Source: Hansfordia pulvinata
Lineage: Eukaryota > Ascomycota > Sordariomycetes > Xylariales
Direction: 5' to 3'
DNA: 64,000 bases
NCBI GenBank assembly: GCA_006538405.1
Contig: BJKQ01000024.1
Coordinates: forward strand, 124,001 to 188,000
Shown: positions 56,577 to 64,000 of the stretch, piece after piece
Position numbering within the stretch: the stretch's first letter is position 1
Layout: every line of letters starts with the position of its first letter
The notes under the pieces: model-generated
Database searches by the model: none
Seen by the model: only the letters and a program-made list of their open reading frames with translations
What the model was told of the DNA's origin: nothing
Position numbers and translations under genes: made by a program

Positions 56577-56837
56577 TCAATACTTTCGGCAAGATATAAG
56601 GATGCATGCCAAGGCCGAATTGATGGCAGTAGCAGCCTGCAGGCCAATTAGAGCCTTAAGACCAAATTGAGCTGTCAGGATTCCAGGCGGAATGCTCAGA
56701 TTGAACAAGCCAAAGTCTTTGCCGGCTCTTACGTAGAACCCGCGAGGCGTAAACGAAGCCCTCCGGCAAGGGGATTTTCCAACTTCCGTGGCCACGGTGT
56801 GCGATACTCGCGTGTCTAGGTATGCGTGAATAGGCAA
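56577..56837 (-). CDS. Possible exon of unknown gene
   Basis: An 86-residue frame whose last two thirds read smoothly (FTPRGFYVRAGKDFGLFNL, then GLKALIGLQAATAINSALAC). There is no family assignment, and neither start nor splice sites are secure. Confidence 0.2.
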   Translation of the reverse strand: MPIHAYLDTRVSHTVATEVGKSPCRRASFTPRGFYVRAGKDFGLFNLSIPPGILTAQFGLKALIGLQAATAINSALACILISCRKY

Positions 56838-58275
56838 ATTGGCACTATTGATATGCTTATTTCCTAACAGAAGCTTTAGTGGTCGCTGTTCTAAGCCTTG
56901 CTTGCTAGTACCTCAAGACCGAGGGCTACCGCAGCCGTTCATAATGGGGTTCCCTTATCATGGAGGCCACCTCTTCTAGACTAAAATCAATGATATCTTC
57001 ATCCTCACAGCTGCAGCTATGGCCACCTTTATTCTTTGTACTAAACAGATCCTGCCATCCTGTAGCTCTCAATCAACCGCCCCGATTTTCTGGCCCACTC
57101 GGAGTTATTTCTCATTCAGGAAATATGCAAAGAGCTTGAACCTATATACGCACCCACAGGGTTATGCTCAATTCTCGACGTCAAGTACTAAAGGTTATGC
57201 TTAATTTATTACATAAACTTTACTCATTACGAAAATTGCTTTATACACGTGGGTCTACCGTAAGTCCCAAGTCTCCTGGCATCTGAATTGCCACAGTCTG
57301 GTTGCCGAGCCGCTGAATCAATTGTTCGCCAGGCAGCCCTTGAAGTTTTTACAGCAACAACATGGGCTCGAGGCAGACTGGCAATTTGTTCAATGTCATC
57401 GAAGGCATCCATGGTGTGGTTCGAATGAAAGAAGAAACTTGATTGTAGACAAAGGTAAACCCGGGATTGAAGCAGTGTTTTTATTAATGACTGGTAGGTC
57501 AAAGGTTACAATTGACCTAGCTTTGTTGATTTCTGTGTCTAGTGCGAGGCTAATATTGGTGGTCAAAGTCTTGAGAGGGGGAAATAGTTGATAGCAAATG
57601 AAAGCCATTAGCAGCGAGTGCTGGTTGAGTGTGGTGAAAATCAGTGACCACGTGGTTGAAGCGAGGGAGCAGAACATTAGCACAGGGGTAATGTAGATTC
57701 ATACGTCATGGATGGTTAGGAGCAGGTTCATGTCGCATTGCAGAGTCTGCAAGGCCCTCGCCCGGCCGGGCCATAGGTTAAGATGACGAGGCAGAAAAAA
57801 TGGCAAGAGACACGGCTCAGAAGGACGCCCACACCTGATTGCCAGGCGGGTTGCATGTGTCCGCAAATATTCATGTGCAGCGCCTGCAACGCACCACTCC
57901 TGTCAAGAGTAACAGATAAATGAAAGGAAGTTACTGTTTAATGTTAGCATATGTCAACCTATAGAGATCATTTACATTTGCAAAACTTGCAACATTTAAT
58001 TGGAAGTAAATGAATACTTGAAGACGGGACATGGATTCCTCGCTCAAGTAATCTAGACCGGTAGCAGAATTAGATAACGCGCCGTTTAGTTGATTCCATA
58101 TCGCGGGCTGTGAAATTTGGTGTATATACTTGTTGTGCTGGCCTATTTTTGTGAAAACCACCTGTGGGTGAGCCACAACCAGCAGCTCTCAAACAAATAC
58201 CTCAGCTCTGGAGGTCGAATGATGCTTCCAAAAGCCATTTTTTGTGTGAATCACACCATTCCGAGATAATCCTGA
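56838..58275. other. No supported gene
   Basis: About 1.4 kb of short frames, with no repeat or element boundary recognised. Confidence 0.35.
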
Positions 58276-58735
58276 TCACAAGGCAGCTTCTGACATTATC
58301 AATACCTGCTGCCGACTTTTCGATACATTTGAGTACGTTGCACCGCTCACAAATTTCATTTCGCATTTTGGTGTCTCCAATATTTCATGTAAGGTGCCAC
58401 TGCGTCTCTCGTGAAAAAAAAATGGATCTTTTCGAATGTTATACTGTTCGAGGCTTGCGTCCAGCCACCTGGCTGCAGTCACCACTTGTCACTTTGTGCT
58501 GGCAGCTGGAAAGCAAGAGCCTGTCATGTTCGAGACCGAGTGCAAGCATAGCCTCTCAATTTCGCTCTCCAATATTTGTAGTAATGCACCCCAAAGCGTT
58601 TTAGGGTTCTTCCGTGTCTGTCGTTGAGAAAGGCGAACGCATTTGTGTGCACGTCATAGAGCCGTGCCACCGTACTGTTGACCTTGAAGACACCGATGAG
58701 ATATCTTTCAGACTCCTAGAGCATGACAGACTTCC
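58276..58735 (-). pseudogene. Coding relic of unknown family
   Basis: Two minus frames contain protein-like text: ERYLIGVFKVNSTVARLYDV and FAFLNDRHGRTLKRFGVHYY near 58715-58590, and AARWLDASLEQYNIRKDPFF near 58480-58420. Stops and a frame change separate them. It lies immediately beside the inverted-repeat element at 58749. Confidence 0.25.
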
Positions 58736-58748
58736 ATATACTGGCTAC

Positions 58749-59209
58749 CAGGGTTGGTAATGTGAATCATGAGTTTTGAGTTAACTCATGAGTAACTCAC
58801 GTGAGTTACTCTGAATCAGTGATTTTACTAGCTCACGTGAGTTAATAACTCACGTGAGTTAACTCACATGAATCTTGAGTTACTCTGAATCAGGCTATTA
58901 ACTCACGTGAGTTACTCTGAGTTACTCATGATAACTTAACTCACGGAATCACCGTATTTAATTTTATTTAATAAATTAATTAATATTAAGCGTAAATTAA
59001 GCTAAAACTTATTAAAAAGACCTTAAATAGCTTTTATTCACTTAAAATCTTTATATTCATATTAAGGTTTATTTTTATAATTAATTGTAATTAATAATTA
59101 ATTATTTAATAATATATTATTTAAAAACTCTTTTTTTATACTCTTTATACTATTATTATACAAAAATATGCATTTTTTGAATCCGTGAGTTAACTCATTA
59201 CCAACCCTG
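58749..59209. mobile_element. hAT-like MITE, 461 bp, with palindromic subterminal repeats
   Basis: Perfect 14-base terminal inverted repeats: CAGGGTTGGTAATG at 58749-58762 and its complement at 59196-59209, each followed nearby by GAGTTAACTCA. The CAGGG start is typical of hAT elements. The left third holds several copies of the palindrome AACTCACGTGAGTT, and the rest is AT-rich and non-coding. The 8-base flanks (CTGGCTAC and CTGTTAAA) do not form a clean duplication, so the insertion is old or the class call is wrong. Confidence 0.65.
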
Positions 59210-62200
59210 CTGTTAAATGTACTCTATCAGCTCGGACTCGGTTAAGATAATTTGAGTTGACAAAGCAAGTAAACTGATACAGAAACGAAAGTAAAAGAGG
59301 TGAGTAGCGTACGTGATCAGTGACTTCACTTAAGTTGCTTTAAACTAATTATAGCTGAAACATACTAATAGATTATACCATTAATAGCAGCTTATAAATA
59401 GTATCCAATGCGTTTTAATCTATAAGTAGTCTACTTATATATAGCGATTCAGATCACATTACCTATCATTATGTAAGATACTCGAGTCGTAAGTGATTAA
59501 CATCGAGAGTATAATCTATATAGGTAACTCACTCTAATTATACTTAATTATTCCCTTAGTTACCCTACGTGGGTTTACGCGACGTTTACTTATACAGTCT
59601 ATAACTATAAGTAAATTCATGTCCATCCTAAATATATTTTTGGTGTCTTATTTTTCCAATAATCAAACTATGAAGAGCTTTATAGTTAAATCAATAAGAT
59701 AATAAATGAGTTTAAGTTGTTTTAAAAAAACATTATAAAGTCACAAAATTGTTATCGACCGAGTTTTGTATAAATGACCTAGATAGCTTCGATTTATAAT
59801 ATACTATTATGAGTAATTGCTATATAAATCGCTTGAGAATATGCAATACCGGTATCAATATGAGTGATTGAAATATAAGTTTATTCAATAGAAAATAAGC
59901 CTAATACAAGTGAGCTCATTATGGTCGATAAAAATGAAGAAGTGATATTCATATGTTAGACCAAAATCAACTCAATCCATCTATTCTCAATGTTCAAAAT
60001 CAACTATAATTTCTTTCATGCTGTATTCTCTCAATTTATAGCATTTAAGCCAATGATTGCTTTCAAAACTCATTCAACCTTAATTCCACTTATATAAGAT
60101 ATTGTAAGTCACTAAATGAAGTAGGTCAAATGTATCCAAGCTCACGTGAGCCACCTCTTGTGATTCATGAGCGACTCACGTGTATGAACTAAATTTGACT
60201 TACATTAGTTTATCAACTTGTATTATTTCGAATCGGGCTTTAGTCTACTGCTTTTCTATCTTGAAGTAACATGTCCTATTATAATTATGTCTTAAAGTCT
60301 CTGTAAGTAAGCATTTCGAAGTTCACCATTTTATTCAACGTTTAGTCTTAAAAAGAGCCCGTATACTAATAAAAGAATTGAAATATGTCAAATCACCTAA
60401 TCAAGTTATATGCGGATAGCGGAATGTGAGCTACAAGTCTTATGTTAATAAGAGAAGAACTTATGCGACTTACTCTAATTCGGCGGCTTTATTGATTCAC
60501 ATGAGATTAAGCTACTTTTATTTAAACTCTTAGCCTTTAAAGCTAAAACTCAATTAGATTTCATTTGGCCAGTGATATCATGTTATAACGTAATTAATCA
60601 AACTAAAAATGCAACGACTTTACATTATCACCTTTAAGTGAAGCATGATACTGGTTCACGAGTAAAAACTACAATAAGTAAAGCAAGTAAGCTTTCTACA
60701 CCCAAGTCGTCAAGGTTTTATTTTACTTGAATTTAAGATGAGTGATTCAAGTCTATTGATTTGACTTTATAGATTCGATGTTTTTCAGAGTTATATACAA
60801 TATATGTAAATACATATTTTTGTAAGTTATCAGTGATTTTCAATTGTTATAAAACAGTCAAATAAGTAGGGCTTAGGTTGTATTAGAAGATTACGTAGCT
60901 CAAATACGTGAAAAGTCCACATAACATGAGCAAGATGATCGTTATTCACGTTTCTAACAAATGTAAAACTTGCAGTTTTCAATATTATACTTTATTAATA
61001 ACTGTAAAAGATTTGTCGTTAAGTTTATAAAAAGTTACATTTAATTGAATAATGTTATAAACTTATAACAGTCTCTTTCAGCTTGAAAAATGTTTATTAA
61101 GTGTTATTATCTCATTTCTGCTTATACACATATCAAGTACTTAAGCCTCTTTTATATAATATATATAAACTGGCTCACTTATTAAAGAATATAGAAGGAA
61201 ATTAAAAGAAAGAGAAAAGAGGGAGGTCTTTAACTTATAAGCCTTAATTAAATCTTAGTTCGTTTAGTTAAGTGTTTAATAAGTAAACGGGGCATAATTA
61301 TATTACGTAGCTTAATTAAATAATTTAATTTATCTATGTGTCTTTCATTATATAACTTAGTTTAATAATATTACTTAATACAACTAATTATTTTATTTTA
61401 ATTTAATATTCTTTAGTTTATTTAAAAGAATTAACTCATTTAATTAAAAAAGTTTTTAAATATAAGGCTTTCATAACCTTTTATTTAATTAAGTACGGGG
61501 ATAAAAGCTTATACTCAATTAAAATGTAAGTTGAAGTTAAACTTTATAAACCAAGTATATATATATGTGAAATGTTTTTTAAAATACGAAGTTTAAAGAA
61601 AAATAGCTTAATTTTTTATTTTAAGGTTGAAAAAAAAAGAGCTTTACTTTTAAATACGCACGTATATGTCTTAATAGTTGAATAAATAATACATTGTGTC
61701 TGCTTTAATGTAAAAATTGTTTAAAAAAAGAAACTGTTTTAATTATTAAGCGAATTTTAAAACTTATAATTGATTGATTAAGAAAGAATTAATGAAATAA
61801 TAAGACTTAATTCATTTTTATCCGTTTTAAGTAAGTGAAAAATAAATAAAGGGACTTAATTAAGTATTTAAACTTAAATAAGTACTTTTATACTGATTTA
61901 TACGGGTTAACTGAATTAAATAATATAAAGCTTAATTCAATGTAAGGTTTTTAAGCTTGGTTTTATTAAAATTAAGGTTAAAAACTTATATTTAAATTAA
62001 ACTTAAGGTAAAATTAAATATAATAAATTAAGTATATATATGTATTTTACTTTTAAGACCGTTTTTTTTTAAAAAAAAGTGGCGGCTTAATTATTTGTTT
62101 AAAAGTGATAAGGGGGAAAGCTTTAATAAAAAGTGTATATTTAGTTATTTTAATTATATTATTAATGATGGACGATTTTTACTTCAACGTAATTATGAAA

Positions 62201-62480
62201 TAATATGTATTATAAAATATTTCAATTATAATTATCAGGTTATTAAAAAGCGTGAAGAAGTATATAACGACTTATATCTCTTATTAAAACAATATAAAAG
62301 TAGTGTAAGGTTTATGTTTCTTTTTTAAAGAGAAAACACTCGAAAAGTCGTTTATGGGTAAAGATTAACTAAATAAATAATTATACGTAGTCTTTAATAT
62401 TACATGTATAAATTATAATTAAAATGTATATCTATATTTTAAAATAACTTAATAAGTTAAATTAAGTCTTAAGTTAGTAA
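59210..62480. other. AT-rich, TpA-rich block without genes
   Basis: About 3.3 kb dominated by A and T, increasingly so after 61.0 kb, with many TTAA/TATA steps and few CpA. No open frame is credible; the one at 62095-62328 is low-complexity Lys/Tyr/Phe. Isolated CTCACGTGAG-like sites near 60143 and 60175 recall the neighbouring MITE. The composition fits a RIP-mutated repeat whose identity is erased. Confidence 0.6.
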
Positions 62481-62499
62481 ATAAAAAAAGGTATAACGC

Positions 62500-62590
62500 A
62501 CCCCGGTCGCATACGGTGCACCATATCACCCGAGTCAAGCAAGTCAATTTGATGCGGATAGTGATAGCGATACGGTTTCCGACTTCTAGA
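62500..62590 (+). pseudogene. Acidic-tail fragment, second copy
   Basis: A short frame ends in FDADSDSDTVSDF and TAG at 62587-62589. It matches the tail DTDSDSDTISDF of the coiled-coil fragment at 9716-10076. The sequence on its left is the AT-rich block, so the rest of the gene is lost or unrecognisable. Confidence 0.4.
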
Positions 62591-63237
62591 TTTGGGTCGA
62601 GTATGGGGCAAGCGAGCTGGTTGGTAAACAAGGGTACAGTACAGCAAAGCCCTCGTGGGGACTGAATGCAGGCATAATCCTGGCCTGATGGCCCCTTAAG
62701 GGTTAGGAGTTTGTATTTCAATGTTGTTTCCAGTGTCGTCCGCATCAGCTTTTCTTATGTTGCCAAGCTAGATGTATCTGTAGACGAAATCTCTTCATCT
62801 GTTCGCCCAAAGATCATTGTCTCCTTAGCGAAGAACCCTACTACTGCGGAGTTAGATGATGCCATCTTTGCGCGTAGATTGTCTGTTGGTCCCAAGATTA
62901 AGCCTCGCGTGCGGAATCCTTGCTTGCTTTCTGTTTGGAAGAGTACAATCACATTGCACTAGTGTGGCAATCCACGCTGACTTTCTCAGACCATGCATTT
63001 CACAATCACATTGCAGTATTGTCGCATCCCCTAGGGCCAACAATTCCTGGAATACGAGAACTGGAAACCAGCCAGATCTATGTCTGTGCAGTTTCCACCT
63101 TCTTCAAACGGTATGGCTGATAACATGATGGGTCCGTCGGTACCGCGCCCCCGGGTCGTACGCGTAATCCACCTCAACACAGGGTTCCAGGCGCGTTCGA
63201 CAGAGCATTCGCTCCACAACACGCACCCGAAAGCTAG
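62591..63237. other. No supported gene
   Basis: About 0.65 kb. A short imperfect repeat of CAATCACATTGCA is present at about 62946 and 63002. Open frames here have no domain. Confidence 0.35.
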
Positions 63238-63690
63238 CTAGACGCGCCCGACCCATTTCCCCGCTGCATTCTCCCCATGCCCTCCATCATCCGCTATGTT
63301 GCCCCACTTTAGTCCTGCTGTCTCCTGGAAGGCGTTCAGAGCCGAACAGACGAGTCGGACGCGCATTCCAACGACAGGCTGCTGCGCCTTGGTCAGAACT
63401 TGACAAGTGACTTTCAAAGTGGTGGTACTAATGATGGTAAGATTTGCAAAATGAAGGCACGCTCCTTATTTTGAGCCATGGGGCAAGGTGGCAGTACGGG
63501 TCGTCAGTATTAGGTAATCTCAGTGCTAGACGACTCGAAACTGTTTTCTGGCCCTGCGAAGGCTTGTGGAGCATAAAGCGCTAAATTGAAAACTGCAGGC
63601 CTGCTTCCCGGCAGTGGGGGGGATTGGAGGGACATGAATCTGTGGATGCTGCCACCCGAAGCAAGCCGCTCGGCGGGTGGGTTAGAAAGT
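63238..63690 (-). pseudogene. Hydroxyisourate-hydrolase-like 5' fragment with promoter, copy 2
   Basis: The minus ATG at 63479 gives MAQNKERAF; after a frame change a stretch reads LKVTCQVLTKAQQPVVGMRV and RLVCSAL, ending at TAG 63238-63240. This resembles the first strands of transthyretin-like 5-hydroxyisourate hydrolase, but the catalytic histidine and C-terminal YRGS-type motif are absent. The upstream 63480-63690 matches the promoter and MADS-like gene start at 2400-2597 in inverted orientation. It is truncated and probably dead. Confidence 0.45.
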
Positions 63691-63752
63691 TAATGAGATC
63701 ATGACCAGGCAGTATCGAGGAGGCAAGTTGATGATCGTTTCGCACTCAGGGA

Positions 63753-63978
63753 TTTCCAGTCTGACAACCAAGACCAACGCGGGCATGCCGTCTCACACGG
63801 TTTGAGAATATGCCTATTCCTTGGATGAAATCTTTCGCCGTATCCTCGTTTGTGATGAATGGGTGCTCTGCCTCGAACCGAGACAGCCGCAGATTCTGGG
63901 CGATCTCTCTGCTATCCCAGTGCATAGTACCGCTCATCACCACGTCAGTCAAGGATTATGGCGCATGCATCGCAGCGC
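63753..63978 (-). pseudogene. Unnamed conserved gene fragment, copy 2
   Basis: Direct repeat of 15935-16165. It reads SLTDVVMSGTMHWDSREI, FEAEHPFITNEDTAKDF and GIGIFSNRVRRHARVGL, thus keeping frame where copy 1 is shifted. An in-frame TAA near 63957 stands where copy 1 has TAC (Tyr). It may continue beyond the right edge. Confidence 0.5.
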
Positions 63979-64000
63979 TTGGACAGTGCACCAAGATGTT

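Noticed and set aside
62095..62328. 77-residue Lys/Tyr/Phe-rich open frame
   Set aside because: Low-complexity product of the AT-rich block; no start context or similarity.

Overview
The window looks like an accessory, repeat-laden stretch of a filamentous ascomycete (Pezizomycotina) genome. The evidence is short introns with GT(A/G)AG donors and CTAAY-type branch sites, HET-domain genes, an NB-ARC/TPR NLR, fungal STAND-type N-terminal domains, a pogo-type DNA transposon, a Tad-type LINE with RNase H, and C-to-T decay that resembles RIP (nonsense changes at CpA/TpG sites and one long AT-rich block). I cannot name the species. It is not a virus, prokaryote or plasmid.

Layout. Positions 1-3.5 kb hold a C2H2 zinc-finger relic and a MADS-like gene that diverges from the relic of a hydroxyisourate-hydrolase-like gene. 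Positions 3.5-6.8 kb hold a two-exon STAND N-terminal-domain gene, a convergent small gene sharing its C-terminal motif, a repeated spacer, and the 3' part of a dead nuclease-kinase gene. Positions 7.7-9.5 kb are a decayed HET gene; 11.0-12.6 kb is an intact MATE-like transporter. Positions 14.6-18.4 kb carry small genes and relics, including a C2H2 protein. At 20.8-21.1 kb lies a hidden two-exon seed-maturation-protein-like gene. Positions 23.0-25.3 kb are a broken segmental duplicate of the 4-6.8 kb module. Positions 26.8-30.0 kb hold a HET pseudogene and an ankyrin-like relic; 30.8-33.9 kb hold further fragments of the kinase, spacer, STAND and HET families; 34.1-35.3 kb hold a pogo relic abutting a dead copy of the NLR N-terminus. 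Positions 36.1-37.5 kb encode a membrane protein interrupted by a single TAA.

The centrepiece is 38.0-44.2 kb. An apparently intact NLR (TIR/SEFIR-like N-terminus, NB-ARC, kinesin-light-chain-type TPRs, one intron) lies tail-to-tail with an intact PD-(D/E)XK-nuclease-plus-kinase gene. Relics of both recur elsewhere in the window, repeatedly beside STAND-type genes. Together with two HET loci, this suggests a turnover zone of allorecognition/immunity-type genes.

Positions 45.2-51.1 kb contain two inverted copies of an unnamed gene, one dead and interrupted by a LINE, one intact with a hidden intron. Each has 14-bp minisatellites upstream. Positions 53.5-54.2 kb hold a SINE-like element whose 3' tail matches that LINE. 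Positions 58.7-59.2 kb are a hAT-like MITE, followed by an AT-rich block to 62.5 kb. The last 1.5 kb carries second copies of sequences seen near 2.5, 10 and 16 kb. Much of the rest has no gene that I can support.
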